A stretch of 42,933 nucleotides of DNA from Propionivibrio sp. (GCF_017995515.1 NZ_JAGOIT010000020.1:1-42933), one strand, 5' to 3'. Shown: positions 8,845 through 17,723, counted from the stretch's first letter. The notes: generated by a model from the letters alone, not told the origin. Numbers and translations are program-made.

Positions 8845-10269
8845 ATGTCGGAAACTCAGTCGAAATATAACTACAGGGTGGTGCGACAGTTCACCGTGAT
8901 GTCCGTCATATGGGGCATCGTCGGCATGCTGGTCGGTGTGATCATCGCCGCGCAACTGGTCTGGCCGGAATTGAATCTCGGCTTCCTGCACTTCGGTCGC
9001 CTGCGCCCGTTGCACACCAACGCGGTGATCTTCGCCTTCGGCGGCTGCGCGTTGATGGGAACGTCGTTCTACGTCGTCCAGCGAACCTGCCATACCCGAC
9101 TGTTTTCCGACGCGCTCGCCGCTTTCGTTTTCTGGGGCTGGCAACTGGTCATCGTCCTGGCGGCGATCACCCTGCCGCTCGGTTTTACGCAAGGCAAGGA
9201 ATACGCCGAACTCGAATGGCCGATCGACATCCTGATCGCGCTCGTCTGGGTGGCCTACGCCGTCGTCTTCTTCGGCACCATCTGGAAGCGCAAGGTGACG
9301 CACATCTACGTCGCCAACTGGTTCTACGGCGGCTTCATCCTGGCGGTGGCGCTGCTGCATATCGTCAATAGCGCGGCGATTCCGGTGTCCTTGCTCAAGT
9401 CATACTCGGCCTACGCCGGTGTACAGGACGCGATGGTCCAGTGGTGGTACGGTCACAACGCCGTGGGTTTTTTCCTGACCGCCGGCTTCCTCGGGATGAT
9501 GTACTACTTCGTGCCGAAGCAGGCCGATCGTCCGGTGTATTCCTACCGTCTCTCGGTGGTGCACTTCTGGGCGCTGATCTTCACCTACATGTGGGCGGGC
9601 CCGCACCATTTGCACTACACGGCGCTGCCGGACTGGACGCAGTCGGTCGGCATGATCTTTTCGCTGATCCTGCTGGCGCCATCGTGGGGCGGCATGATCA
9701 ACGGCATCATGACGCTCTCCGGTGCCTGGCATAAGCTGCGCGACGATCCGATCCTCAAGTTCCTGATCACCTCGCTGTCGTTCTACGGCATGTCAACCTT
9801 CGAAGGTCCGATGATGTCGATCAAGACGGTCAACGCCTTGTCGCACTACACCGACTGGACGATCGGACACGTGCATTCGGGAGCGCTGGGCTGGGTCGCC
9901 ATGGTCTCTATCGGCTCGATCTACTACCTGCTGCCGCGCCTGTTCGGCAAGGCGGAGATGCACAGCGTCAAGCTGATCACCGTTCACTTCTGGGTGTCGA
10001 CCGTCGGCATCGTGCTCTACATCGCCTCGATGTGGATCGCCGGCGTCATGCAGGGACTGATGTGGCGGCAGGTGAACGTCGATGGCACGCTGGCTTACAG
10101 CTTCGTCGAGTCGGTCAAGGTCTCGTATCCGTTCTGGGGTATCCGATTGATGGGTGGCTTGCTCTTCCTCTCGGGGATGCTGATCATGGCCTACAACATG
10201 TTCAAGACAATGGCCGGCGGTACGACCGAAGACGCGCCGGTGCTGTCCGTCTCCGGTCAGCACGCCTAA
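8845..10269 (+). CDS. ccoN: cbb3-type cytochrome c oxidase subunit I (CcoN)
   Basis: The catalytic haem-copper subunit, which reduces oxygen to water at a high-spin haem/CuB centre in the inner membrane. The 474-residue polytopic protein has the conserved histidine segments [40 protein letters not shown] and [11 protein letters not shown]. The C-type organisation, with no separate subunit III, is confirmed by the ccoO and ccoP genes that follow. The ATG at 8845 is preceded by GAGGTGGG. It is the first gene of ccoNOQP and is probably driven by the FNR-box promoter. Confidence 0.98.
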   Translation: MSETQSKYNYRVVRQFTVMSVIWGIVGMLVGVIIAAQLVWPELNLGFLHFGRLRPLHTNAVIFAFGGCALMGTSFYVVQRTCHTRLFSDALAAFVFWGWQLVIVLAAITLPLGFTQGKEYAELEWPIDILIALVWVAYAVVFFGTIWKRKVTHIYVANWFYGGFILAVALLHIVNSAAIPVSLLKSYSAYAGVQDAMVQWWYGHNAVGFFLTAGFLGMMYYFVPKQADRPVYSYRLSVVHFWALIFTYMWAGPHHLHYTALPDWTQSVGMIFSLILLAPSWGGMINGIMTLSGAWHKLRDDPILKFLITSLSFYGMSTFEGPMMSIKTVNALSHYTDWTIGHVHSGALGWVAMVSIGSIYYLLPRLFGKAEMHSVKLITVHFWVSTVGIVLYIASMWIAGVMQGLMWRQVNVDGTLAYSFVESVKVSYPFWGIRLMGGLLFLSGMLIMAYNMFKTMAGGTTEDAPVLSVSGQHA

Positions 10270-10282
10270 GGGAGATATCAAG

Positions 10283-10897
10283 ATGAAACTGACGCACGAC
10301 TCGATTGAGCGCAATGTCGGCCTGCTGATCATTCTGACCATTCTGGTGGTCAGTGTCGGCGGTCTGCTGGAAATCGTTCCGCTGTTCTTCCAGAAATCGA
10401 CGACAACGCCCGTGGATGGCCTGAAGCCCTACAGTGCGACGCGGCTCGCCGGACGCGACATCTACATCCGCGAGGGCTGCTTCCTCTGTCACTCGCAGAT
10501 GATTCGCCCGTTCCGCGCCGAGACCGAGCGCTACGGTCACTACTCGGTGGCCGGCGAATTCGTCTACGACCATCCTTTCCAGTGGGGTTCGAAGCGCACG
10601 GGGCCGGATCTGGCGCGCGTTGGCGGCCGTTATTCGGACGAGTGGCATCGCGCGCACCTGATCAATCCGCGCGACGTCGTGCCCGAGTCCAACATGCCGG
10701 CCTTCGGCTGGCTCGCCAGCAATCCGGCGGACGCAGCAAGCATCGGTGCCAGGATGAGCGCTCTGCGCAAGGTCGGCGTGCCCTATACCGATGAAGAAAT
10801 CGCCGGCGCCGGCAAGGAGCTTGAAGGCAAGACCGAGCTCGACGTGCTGATTGCCTACCTCCAGGGTATGGGCGTCGAGATGAAAGGCGCCAGGTAA
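10283..10897 (+). CDS. ccoO: cbb3-type oxidase monohaem cytochrome c subunit II (CcoO)
   Basis: A 204-residue membrane-anchored monohaem cytochrome c that passes electrons to CcoN. It has an N-terminal transmembrane helix (about residues 12-34) and one haem-binding motif, C66FLC69H70, followed by the family sequence [10 protein letters not shown]; a downstream Met ligand is likely in ESNMPAFGW. The start has GGGAG upstream and lies 13 bases after ccoN. ccoQ begins three bases after its stop. Confidence 0.97.
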   Translation: MKLTHDSIERNVGLLIILTILVVSVGGLLEIVPLFFQKSTTTPVDGLKPYSATRLAGRDIYIREGCFLCHSQMIRPFRAETERYGHYSVAGEFVYDHPFQWGSKRTGPDLARVGGRYSDEWHRAHLINPRDVVPESNMPAFGWLASNPADAASIGARMSALRKVGVPYTDEEIAGAGKELEGKTELDVLIAYLQGMGVEMKGAR

Positions 10898-10900
10898 GCC

Positions 10901-11098
10901 ATGGACATCAACGATCTGCGATCCATCGTGACAGTCGTCTCGCTGCTGACCTTCTTGGGTGTCGTCTGGTGGGCGTACGGCGTGAAAAGCAACAAGCAAC
11001 GCTTTGAGCAAGCCGCCAATTTGCCGTTCGCGGATGCGGAAGCCGACCGGTTCGAACTCGGCCTTTCTTCCCGCGATGAACAAAGGAAAAAATCATGA
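10901..11098 (+). CDS. ccoQ: cbb3-type oxidase small subunit CcoQ
   Basis: A 65-residue protein with a single transmembrane helix (about residues 8-26) and the conserved VVWWAYG at its end, followed by a charged tail. CcoQ (FixQ) stabilises the cbb3 complex. Its stop overlaps the ccoP start in an ATGA arrangement, so CcoQ and CcoP are probably translationally coupled. Confidence 0.93.
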   Translation: MDINDLRSIVTVVSLLTFLGVVWWAYGVKSNKQRFEQAANLPFADAEADRFELGLSSRDEQRKKS

Positions 11099-12024
11099 GC
11101 GATTTTGTTAATGAGTTCTGGAACTGGTACGTCATCCTGATCGTCCTGATCAGCGTCATTGCCTGCGGCGTGTTCCTCTGGTCGCAGAGCATCCACCATC
11201 CCGGCAGCAAGCAGACGACCGACACCACCGGGCATCGCTGGGACGAAACACTTGAGGAATACAACAACCCGCTGCCGCGCTGGTGGATGTGGCTGTTCTA
11301 CGGCACGGTCATCTTCGCGCTGATCTATGTCGCCCTCTACCCCGCCCTCGGACGCATCCCGGGTATCTTTGGCTGGACGTCGGTCGGCGAACATACGAAG
11401 GAAGTCGCGGCGGTGGATGCGCAGGTCAAGCCGCTGTTCGAGAAGTTCCAGAAGATGGATCTGAAGGCGGTGGCGGCGGACAAGGAGGCCATGGAGATGG
11501 CCGGTCGTCTGTTCCAGACCTACTGCATCCAGTGCCACGGCGTGACGGGTCAAGGCTCGCGCGACAAGGGCTTCCCCAACCTGACGGACAAGGATTGGCA
11601 GTGGGGCGGTGAGCCCGAGCAGATCGTCGAGACGGTCAGCAATGGCCGCATGGGCGTGATGCCGCCTTATGGCGGCAATCCCGAGGCGATCGGCGGCGAG
11701 GCCGGCGCGAAGGAAGTGGCCAACTACGTGCGTTCATTGTCGGGCCTGTCGCATAACGGCGATCTCGCGGCGAAGGGCAAAGCAAAGTTCGAGACGGTCT
11801 GTTTTGCCTGCCACGGCCAGGACGGCAAGGGCATGCAGGCTTTGGGAGCGCCGAACCTGACGGACAAGACCTGGCTCTATGGCAGTTCGGAAGCCAGGAT
11901 CGCCGAAACGGTCGTTGGCGGACGTCAAAACCAGATGCCGGCCTGGAAAGAGTTCCTCGGCGATGCAAAGATTCACCTGTTGTCGGCTTATGTGCTGAAC
12001 CTGAGTTCAGGTGGTGCAAAGTAG
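11095..12024 (+). CDS. ccoP: cbb3-type oxidase dihaem cytochrome c subunit III (CcoP)
   Basis: A 309-residue dihaem cytochrome c that receives electrons from soluble cytochrome c. It has two N-terminal transmembrane helices (about 12-30 and 63-82) and two periplasmic haem c domains with C144IQC147H148 and C236FAC239H240. The GHRWDETLEEYNNPLPRWW stretch between the helices is typical of CcoP. It is the last gene of ccoNOQP and is followed by a strong intrinsic terminator. Confidence 0.98.
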   Translation: MSDFVNEFWNWYVILIVLISVIACGVFLWSQSIHHPGSKQTTDTTGHRWDETLEEYNNPLPRWWMWLFYGTVIFALIYVALYPALGRIPGIFGWTSVGEHTKEVAAVDAQVKPLFEKFQKMDLKAVAADKEAMEMAGRLFQTYCIQCHGVTGQGSRDKGFPNLTDKDWQWGGEPEQIVETVSNGRMGVMPPYGGNPEAIGGEAGAKEVANYVRSLSGLSHNGDLAAKGKAKFETVCFACHGQDGKGMQALGAPNLTDKTWLYGSSEARIAETVVGGRQNQMPAWKEFLGDAKIHLLSAYVLNLSSGGAK

Positions 12025-12042
12025 TTGAGTGCGGCTGGTCAG

Positions 12043-12075
12043 TCGGGGACAATCAAGGTTGTCCCCGATTTTTTT
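12043..12075 (+). terminator. Rho-independent terminator after ccoP
   Basis: A 10-bp perfect stem (TCGGGGACAA / TTGTCCCCGA), a 6-base loop and a run of seven T, 19 bases after the ccoP stop. It separates ccoNOQP from ccoG. Confidence 0.93.
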
Positions 12076-12206
12076 GCGGATGGGCGGACGAGTCCGGTTC
12101 ATCCCGAAATTTAAGAATCATATTTCTGCGCTTTCCCCCGGGGCGGCTTCTCATTGGAATATTAGAGTAACGTGTAATTCTGAAATGACTTGGCGTGGTG
12201 GCATGT

Positions 12207-13613
12207 ATGGCTGACAAGAATGCGGTGAAGCCGATCGTCGTCGATACGAGCGGTTTGTACGAGAAACACAGGACAATCTACGCAAAGAGCGTCCGCGGTG
12301 TGTTCGACAACTGGCGCTGGATCATGGTGTTCGTCACGCAGGCGCTTTTCTACGGCCTGTGCTGGATCGACTGGGGCGGGCGGCAGGCCGTGCTGTTTCA
12401 CCTGGTCGAACGCAAGTTCTACGTCCTCGGCATGGTCTTCTGGCCGCAGGATGCGATCTATCTCGCCGTTCTGCTGGTCATTTCCGCCTACGCCTTGTTT
12501 CTTGCGACAGCCATCGGCGGGCGCCTTTTCTGCGGCTATGCCTGTCCGCAGACGGTTTATACCGAGATCCTGATGTGGATCGAGCGCAAGGTCGAAGGTG
12601 ACCGACCCGCACGCATGAAACTCGACGCCCAACCGATGAGCGCGCGCAAGTTCCGCCTCAAGTTCATCAAGCATTTCCTCTGGATCGCGGTCGCACTGTG
12701 GACGGGCTTCACCTTCGTCGGCTACTTTTCTCCGATCCGGGAACTGGGCGCCTCGCTGATGAACCTGAAGCTCGGGCCTTGGGAGACGTTCTGGATGCTG
12801 TTCTACGCCGGCTTTCTCTACCTGATGGCCGGTTTCATGCGTGAGCAGGTGTGCAAGTACATGTGCCCTTACGCACGCTTCCAGGGCGTAATGTTCGATC
12901 CGGATACGCTGATCATCACCTACGACGCCGAGCGCGGCGAACCGCGCGGCGCGCGCAAGAAGAGCGATCCGAAAGCCACCGCGCTCGGTGACTGCGTGGA
13001 TTGCGGGATCTGCGTGCAGGTCTGTCCGACCGGCATCGACATCCGCAACGGCTTGCAGTACGAGTGCATTGCCTGCGCTGCCTGTATCGATGCGTGTGAT
13101 GCCGTGATGGACAAGGTCGGCAGTCCGCGGGGATTGGTGCGCTACTCGACCGAGAACGCGCTGGCCAAGCACTACACGTCGCGTGACATTCTCGGGCATC
13201 TGATGCGTCCGCGTACGCTGCTCTACGGTTCGGTCCTCGTCGCGATCATCGCGGCCACCGCCTGGAGCCTGAGCACCCGCGTGCCGTTGCGTGTCGATCT
13301 GCTGCGCGACCGGTCCACGCTGTATCGCGAGGCCGACGATGGGCGCATCGAAAACGTCTTCATGATGCACGTGATGAATACCGACGAGGTGGCGCATCGC
13401 TATTCGGTCGGCGTCAGCGGTGTCGACGGCATCGAGATCGCCAGTGACCGGGTGGTCGAGGTGCCTGCGATGTCGAACAAGAACTTCCTCGTCGTCGCGT
13501 CGGTCGAAGACGGCATTGTCCCCAAGGGGTCGAGCAAGATCCTCTTCGATATCCGGGCGCTGGGTAACGACGCCGTGGCCGTCAAGGAAAAATCAACCTT
13601 CTACATGCCATGA
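12207..13613 (+). CDS. ccoG: Cytochrome c oxidase accessory protein CcoG
   Basis: CcoG (FixG/RdxA) is a polyferredoxin-like membrane protein that acts as a cupric reductase in cbb3 assembly. The 468-residue protein has several transmembrane helices in its first half, a GGRLFCGYACPQTVYTE motif, two [4Fe-4S] clusters (C263-VD-C266-GI-C269-VQV-C273-P and ECIACAACIDAC), and a C-terminal Ig-like periplasmic domain. I choose the ATG at 12207; a GTG four codons upstream is also possible. It lies after the ccoP terminator, so it needs its own promoter, which I cannot place. Confidence 0.95.
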   Translation: MADKNAVKPIVVDTSGLYEKHRTIYAKSVRGVFDNWRWIMVFVTQALFYGLCWIDWGGRQAVLFHLVERKFYVLGMVFWPQDAIYLAVLLVISAYALFLATAIGGRLFCGYACPQTVYTEILMWIERKVEGDRPARMKLDAQPMSARKFRLKFIKHFLWIAVALWTGFTFVGYFSPIRELGASLMNLKLGPWETFWMLFYAGFLYLMAGFMREQVCKYMCPYARFQGVMFDPDTLIITYDAERGEPRGARKKSDPKATALGDCVDCGICVQVCPTGIDIRNGLQYECIACAACIDACDAVMDKVGSPRGLVRYSTENALAKHYTSRDILGHLMRPRTLLYGSVLVAIIAATAWSLSTRVPLRVDLLRDRSTLYREADDGRIENVFMMHVMNTDEVAHRYSVGVSGVDGIEIASDRVVEVPAMSNKNFLVVASVEDGIVPKGSSKILFDIRALGNDAVAVKEKSTFYMP

Positions 13614-13636
13614 ACCTGAAAAACTCAATTCTTCAC

Positions 13637-13656
13637 CGCAAAGATCGCAAAGAAAA
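13637..13656 (+). repeat. Left inverted arm of the ccoG-fixH element
   Basis: CGCAAAGATCGCAAAGAAAA, the inverse of 13733-13752 with one mismatch. It uses the same CGCAAAG core as the cassette near ribF, at 9-base periodicity. Confidence 0.75.
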
Positions 13657-13732
13657 TCAAAGCGCTACGCGAACAGCAGCTGTCTTTCATCTTGACCCGC
13701 AGGGTGAATGGTCAAGTACGACCCACCTGTTG

Positions 13733-13752
13733 TTTCCTTTGCGATCTTTGCG
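13733..13752 (-). repeat. Right inverted arm of the ccoG-fixH element
   Basis: TTTCCTTTGCGATCTTTGCG, followed outward by further CTTCGCG and CCTTTGCG units up to GGTGAGG, which then serves as the likely ribosome binding site of fixH. Confidence 0.75.
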
Positions 13753-13782
13753 CCTTCGCGCCTTTGCGGTGAGGTTTTCAGG

Positions 13783-14310
13783 ATGAACGACAGATTGACT
13801 TCGACCATCGAACCCTGGTATCGCCACCGCTCGCCATGGCTGCTCATGCTTGGGCCGTTCGTTGTCATTGTCGCCGCTGCGATTACGGTTTATCTGGCGG
13901 TGATCAGCAACGACGGGCTGGTCGACGACGATTACTACAAGCAGGGTCTGGCCATCAACCAGATCACCGCGCGCGACCAGGTCGCGGCGCGGCGCGGCTT
14001 GCAGGCGGAACTGATGCTCGGGGCTGATCGCGTACGCGTGCTGTTGTCGGCGCGTGATGCCGTCTTGCCGAAAGAGCTCGTTCTGCACCTGACCCACCCG
14101 ACCCGTGCGGGTGTCGATCAGATCATTGCGCTCAGTGTCGAACCGGGCGCTGGCGGCATGTACTCCGGCGCGATCGCCGGCATTGCAAGAGGGCGCTGGC
14201 ACGTCGTTCTGGAGGATGCAGCGAAGGAATGGCGCTTGACCGGCGACTGGGTGATCGGCGACAACCCCGCGCTCAAACTGGTAGCCGAGCCGGTAAAAGC
14301 GGGCGGATAA
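13783..14310 (+). CDS. fixH: FixH/CcoH family protein
   Basis: A 175-residue membrane-anchored protein with one N-terminal transmembrane segment (after RHRSPWLLMLGPFVVIVAAA) and the FixH signature DGLVDDDYYKQGLAINQ just after it. FixH (CcoH) is needed for stable assembly of cbb3 oxidase. The frame is open back to 13708, but those 25 residues (including FAPSRLCGEVF) are translated from the repeat element; the ATG at 13783 fits the family. The element's end supplies GGTGAGG eight bases upstream as apparent Shine-Dalgarno. Confidence 0.9.
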   Translation: MNDRLTSTIEPWYRHRSPWLLMLGPFVVIVAAAITVYLAVISNDGLVDDDYYKQGLAINQITARDQVAARRGLQAELMLGADRVRVLLSARDAVLPKELVLHLTHPTRAGVDQIIALSVEPGAGGMYSGAIAGIARGRWHVVLEDAAKEWRLTGDWVIGDNPALKLVAEPVKAGG

Positions 14311-14355
14311 GGCTGTCGTTGCCAAGGCGGGCCTGGCGCGCACCGCCTCCTGTCT

Positions 14356-14775
14356 CTACCGCTGCTTGCCGAACTTCTCGACAAGCTGGCTCAATTTCTG
14401 GTTGCGTTCCTTTTCCTGCTGCTCGGCCTGTTTTTGTGCACGGCGACGTTCAGCGTCCTTGCGGAAGCGTTCCTTGAGTACCTCGGCCGCATGTGCGCGA
14501 TGCGTTTCGCTGACTTCTTCGCCCGGATTCCCGTCGAGATCGAAGCGGCGCGTCGCTTTTTCCATGCTCTTGAGGTAGCGCAGCGAATTGGTGTGCAAGC
14601 CGAGCGCGATGCGCATCGTTTTTCGGTTCAGTTCGGACTGGCGGGCCTGTAGCTGCTTGTCGATGCCGATCGCCAGCGGCAGGTAGTCACGAAAGACTGC
14701 GTATTGTTCCTGAAGCGTCTTGATCAGCGTGCGGGCTTTTTGAACCGGGTTTTCAGTCGTGTTTTCGGTGTTCAT
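14356..14775 (-). CDS. ProQ/FinO domain RNA-binding protein
   Basis: A 139-residue protein whose central region has the FinO/ProQ fold signature: YLPLAIGIDKQL, then ALGLHTNSLRYLKSM and RFDLDGNPGEEVSETHRAHA. This is followed by a highly charged tail (RKDAERRRAQKQAEQQEKER) that is probably an unstructured or helical RNA-binding extension. Proteins of this family bind structured RNAs and act as sRNA chaperones. It converges with fixH, with only 45 bases between stops. I give no symbol because several short ProQ paralogues exist in betaproteobacteria. Confidence 0.88.
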   Translation of the reverse strand: MNTENTTENPVQKARTLIKTLQEQYAVFRDYLPLAIGIDKQLQARQSELNRKTMRIALGLHTNSLRYLKSMEKATRRFDLDGNPGEEVSETHRAHAAEVLKERFRKDAERRRAQKQAEQQEKERNQKLSQLVEKFGKQR

Positions 14776-14903
14776 GGGCGGAAATGGACGAGATCGCTAC
14801 GATCCGGTCAGGCGTGGTTTTTATTAGAGCGGCCAGCTTACCATGGGGACTCCGTTTGCGCTTGTGCCGCGCAAACGGAGAGCTGTCTCGACGTTGCTGG
14901 AGC

Positions 14904-16889
14904 CTAGAAGTACATCCCGCGCATGATCTGCGTAAAGGCAATCTGGTCTGCCGATGGTGGCTGGAGGGCGTCTCCTTCTTTCTTTGCGGCGGCGGAGTCC
15001 GGGAACATGCGGAAACTCGTGTTCATGATGATCTGGGCGACCTTGGGCATCAGTGAGTGAATCAATGCACCGAAAATGCCCAGGCGCGTGGCGATGCGCA
15101 CCTGCTTGTGAATGATCGCGTCGACGACCAGATTGGCTGCTTCCTCCGGCGTAAGCGTCGGTACCTGTTCGTAGAGCTTGGTCGGTGAGATCATCGGCGT
15201 CTTGACGAGCGGCATGTTGATCGTCGTGAAGTCGATGCGGCGGTCGGCGAATTCCGATGCGGCGCAGCGCGTCCACGCTTCCATCGCCGCCTTGGAGGCG
15301 ACGTAGGCGGAGAAGCGCGGTGCGTTGGTCAGCACGCCGATCGACGAAATGTTGATCACGTGCCCCCGCTGCTTGCTGATCATGCCGGGCAGCAGGCCCA
15401 TCGTCAGGCGCAGGGCGCCGAAGTAGTTCAGCTCCATCGTCCGCTCGAAGTCGTGGAAGCGATCGAACGAGTTCTCGATGCCGCGCCGGATCGAGCGGCC
15501 GGCGTTGTTGATCAGGACGTCCACGCCGTCGTAGGTTTCGTTCAGCGTCTGAACGAGCGCGTCACAGTCCTCCCGGGATGCGATATCGGCGGTGTGCGTA
15601 TGTATGGTGAGACCGGCCGCCTCGAATTCGCGCCGGGTTTCTTCCAGCTTCTCCGCATCGCGCGCAACGGTGACGGCGATGGCGCCGGCCTCGGCGACCC
15701 TGCGCAAGGTCGCCTTGCCGATCCCCGACGAGCCGCCGGTAATCAGGACGACCTTTCCGGCCACCTGACCGTGCAGTGTACGGTCGATGAAAAGATCAGG
15801 GTCAAGGTGGCGTTCCCAGTAATCCCAAAGTTTCCACGCGTAGGTGTCGAGTGGCGGAACCGCGATGTCCGTCCCTTTGAGGACGCGCAAGGTTTCGCGG
15901 CAATCGAAGCGCGTCGGGTAGTTGATGAAGTCGAAGATGCTGTCCGGCAGCCCCAGATCCTTCATGATCGCGTTCTTGATGCGGCGAATCGGCGTCAGGG
16001 AAAACAGTGCCTTGCGAATGTGTCTGGGGATGAAGCCGAACAGCGCGGCGTTGATGCGCATCGTCATCTGCGGCGCATGCGCGGCCCGGGCGAAGCTGTT
16101 GAGCAGGTCGCCAACGCGCATCGGATGCGGGTCGGTCAGGTGGAAGCACTTGCCGTCTTCGCCTTTCAGGTGTGCGATGTAGTCCATCGCCGAGACGACA
16201 AAGTCCACCGGGACGACATTGATGCGCCCGCCTTCGATGCCGATGGTCGGCATCCAGCTCGGCAGTGCCTTGCGCATCTTCTGGATGAGCTTGAAGAAAT
16301 AGTAGGGACCGTCGATCTTTTCCGCCTCGCCGGTGCGCGAGTCGCCGACGACGATGCCGGGCCGGAAGATTCGCCAGGGAACCTTGCATTCCTTGCGCAC
16401 GATGCCCTCCGAATCGTGCTTCGTACGGAAGTACGGGTTGTCCAGGTTCTCGGCTTCCTCGAACATGTCTTCGCGGAAGAGCCCCTCGAACAGTCCGGCC
16501 GAGGCTATCGAGCTGACCAGGTGAAAATGCTTGACCGCGAGCGCTTCGGCGAGGCCGACCGTGTTGCGCGTGCCGTCGACGTTGGCGTGTTGCTGCGCTT
16601 CGGCGCTGGCATTCAGATCGTAGATCGCGGCGAGATGGAAGAAGTGGGTGATCTTCCCCTTGAGCTTCCGGATGTCGGTTTTCGCGACGCCGAGGTTCGT
16701 TTCGGACAGGTCACCGACGATCGGTACGATGCGCTGTTCATCAACGCCCCAGTATTCTCGGAACCCTTCCATGAGCGGGATTTCGACCGTGCGCACGAGG
16801 ATATGGACGGTGCTCTCGGGGCGCAAAAGCAGTTTGGCGACGAGACGTTTGCCGATAAAACCAGTGGCGCCAGTGACGAAATAGTTCAT
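14904..16889 (-). CDS. Two-domain fatty acyl-CoA reductase (alcohol-forming)
   Basis: A 661-residue fusion of two Rossmann domains. The N-terminal domain has TGATGFIG (residues 6-13), Y153xxxK157 and long family stretches such as REDMFEEAENLD and GPYYFFKLIQKMR. The C-terminal short-chain dehydrogenase has TGGSSGIG (384-391), NNAG (461-464), SS515-516 and Y529xxxK533. From memory, the length, domain order and many segments (SFDRFHDFERTM, SSIGVLTNAPRFSAY, INMPLVKTPMI) match the Marinobacter acyl-CoA reductase Maqu_2220, which reduces acyl-CoA or fatty aldehyde to fatty alcohol with NADPH. It is divergent from the phasin gene and lies about 2.2 kb from a wax ester synthase gene, which supports a role in wax synthesis. 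A general two-domain SDR oxidoreductase is the alternative. Confidence 0.85.
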   Translation of the reverse strand: MNYFVTGATGFIGKRLVAKLLLRPESTVHILVRTVEIPLMEGFREYWGVDEQRIVPIVGDLSETNLGVAKTDIRKLKGKITHFFHLAAIYDLNASAEAQQHANVDGTRNTVGLAEALAVKHFHLVSSIASAGLFEGLFREDMFEEAENLDNPYFRTKHDSEGIVRKECKVPWRIFRPGIVVGDSRTGEAEKIDGPYYFFKLIQKMRKALPSWMPTIGIEGGRINVVPVDFVVSAMDYIAHLKGEDGKCFHLTDPHPMRVGDLLNSFARAAHAPQMTMRINAALFGFIPRHIRKALFSLTPIRRIKNAIMKDLGLPDSIFDFINYPTRFDCRETLRVLKGTDIAVPPLDTYAWKLWDYWERHLDPDLFIDRTLHGQVAGKVVLITGGSSGIGKATLRRVAEAGAIAVTVARDAEKLEETRREFEAAGLTIHTHTADIASREDCDALVQTLNETYDGVDVLINNAGRSIRRGIENSFDRFHDFERTMELNYFGALRLTMGLLPGMISKQRGHVINISSIGVLTNAPRFSAYVASKAAMEAWTRCAASEFADRRIDFTTINMPLVKTPMISPTKLYEQVPTLTPEEAANLVVDAIIHKQVRIATRLGIFGALIHSLMPKVAQIIMNTSFRMFPDSAAAKKEGDALQPPSADQIAFTQIMRGMYF

Positions 16890-16928
16890 TCACGCCTCTC
16901 CGAAAAAGTTCTTTTTCGACGACCGATT

Positions 16929-16966
16929 TAGAGGGCGATACCTATATGTTTAGTGTGTGCCCTCTA
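16929..16966. promoter_or_regulatory. Candidate operator in the reductase-phasin divergent promoter
   Basis: A perfect 8-bp inverted repeat TAGAGGGC-N22-GCCCTCTA, with half-site centres about 30 bp (three helical turns) apart. It is 40 bases upstream of the reductase start and upstream of a TACAAT -10-like hexamer (16978-16983) for the phasin. The regulator is unknown; the nearby TetR protein is one candidate. Confidence 0.4.
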
Positions 16967-17050
16967 GTTATTCTCCCTACAATGCCGTCATGGAGCAAGG
17001 GAAACAGCGTTGGTCCATTATCGTGTGAGACAACTATCAAGGAGAGTGAC

Positions 17051-17641
17051 ATGGGCAAGAAATTGAAGGCTTTGGCAGGGGGTCTGACGGAAAATCAGCT
17101 TGCTATGACCGTCAAGGATTCTGCGCAGCAGATCTGGCTGGCCGGGCTGGGCGCGTTCGCCAAGGCGCAGGAAGAGGGCGGCAAAGTCTTCGAGGCGCTT
17201 GTCAAAGAGGGTGAAACCATTCAGGCCAGAACGCGCAAGTTGACGGACGAGAAGATCGCCGTCGTTGCCGGCAAGGCTGCGGGGACGTGGGATCGGCTTG
17301 AACAGGTCTTCGAGGATCGCGTTGCGCGCGCGCTGGGTAGCCTTGGCGTGCCGAGCAAGAAGGATATCGACAAGCTCTCCAAGCGCGTGGTTGAGTTGAC
17401 GGCCGTTGTGCAGGGCCTGACCGAAGCGAAGGCAGCGCCGAAAGCGACGACGAAACCCGCCGCAAAACCTGCGGCAAAACCTGCTGAAAAGGCGGTCGCC
17501 AAGCCGGCACCAGCCAGGAATCCGGCAGTCAAGAAGGCTGCGGCGAAACCGGCGGTCAAACCGGCGGCCGTTGCGCCGAAGGTCGTTCCCGCAGTGACGC
17601 CTGCCGATGTGCTGAAGAATATTGCGGGTACGAATCCGTAG
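17051..17641 (+). CDS. Phasin / polyhydroxyalkanoate granule-associated protein
   Basis: A 196-residue protein of the PhaF/PhaI phasin type. The N-terminal domain (residues 1-120) has the family sequence AQQIWLAGLGAFAKAQEEGGKVFEALVKEG and is helical. The tail is a Lys-Ala-Pro-rich low-complexity region (AAKPAAKPA-like repeats) resembling the histone H1-like, DNA-binding C-terminus of PhaF. Phasins coat storage granules. AAGGAGAGTGAC precedes the ATG at 17051; an upstream frame from 16946 has no family similarity. No PHA synthase is in the window, so the granules could be PHA or neutral lipid. It is divergent from the acyl-CoA reductase and upstream of the lipase and wax synthase genes. Confidence 0.9.
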   Translation: MGKKLKALAGGLTENQLAMTVKDSAQQIWLAGLGAFAKAQEEGGKVFEALVKEGETIQARTRKLTDEKIAVVAGKAAGTWDRLEQVFEDRVARALGSLGVPSKKDIDKLSKRVVELTAVVQGLTEAKAAPKATTKPAAKPAAKPAEKAVAKPAPARNPAVKKAAAKPAVKPAAVAPKVVPAVTPADVLKNIAGTNP

Positions 17642-17683
17642 TTTCGTCACGGCGATTTGTTGATTTGTTGTTTTCCCGCAACC

Positions 17684-17723
17684 GCACCGCCTGTTTCTTG
17701 TCGAAGCGAGAAACAGGCGGTGC
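17684..17723. terminator. Strong hairpin after the phasin gene
   Basis: A perfect 15-bp stem (GCACCGCCTGTTTCT / AGAAACAGGCGGTGC) with a 10-base loop, 43 bases after the phasin stop. There is no T run on either side, so it could be an attenuator or an mRNA 3-prime stabiliser allowing much more phasin than downstream message, rather than a full intrinsic terminator. Confidence 0.5.

Larger units (their letters stand above)
13632..13773. mobile_element. Gene-less element with the same CGCAAAG terminal repeats
   Basis: A segment of about 142 bp between ccoG and fixH starts TTCACCGCAAAG and ends CTTTGCGGTGAG, the same outer sequence as the GxxExxY cassette. Inside are inverted 20-base arms (13637-13656 and 13733-13752) matching at 19 of 20 positions, around 76 bases of unrelated sequence. 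It carries no gene. It resembles a MITE-like internally deleted relative of the cassette at 4414-4881; this relation is inference from the shared ends. Confidence 0.6.

Noticed and set aside
12162-13397. 411-codon frame antisense to ccoG
   Set aside because: Mirror of the ferredoxin-containing ccoG; no domain visible.
13708-13782. Longer N-terminus for FixH
   Set aside because: These 25 codons are translated repeat element; the family N-terminus begins at 13783.
15360-16931. 523-codon frame antisense to the acyl-CoA reductase
   Set aside because: Mirror frame of a gene with clear Rossmann motifs; no motif of its own.
17440-17580. Tandem repeats in DNA of the phasin tail
   Set aside because: They encode a Lys-Ala-Pro low-complexity tail typical of PhaF-type phasins, not a separate DNA repeat.
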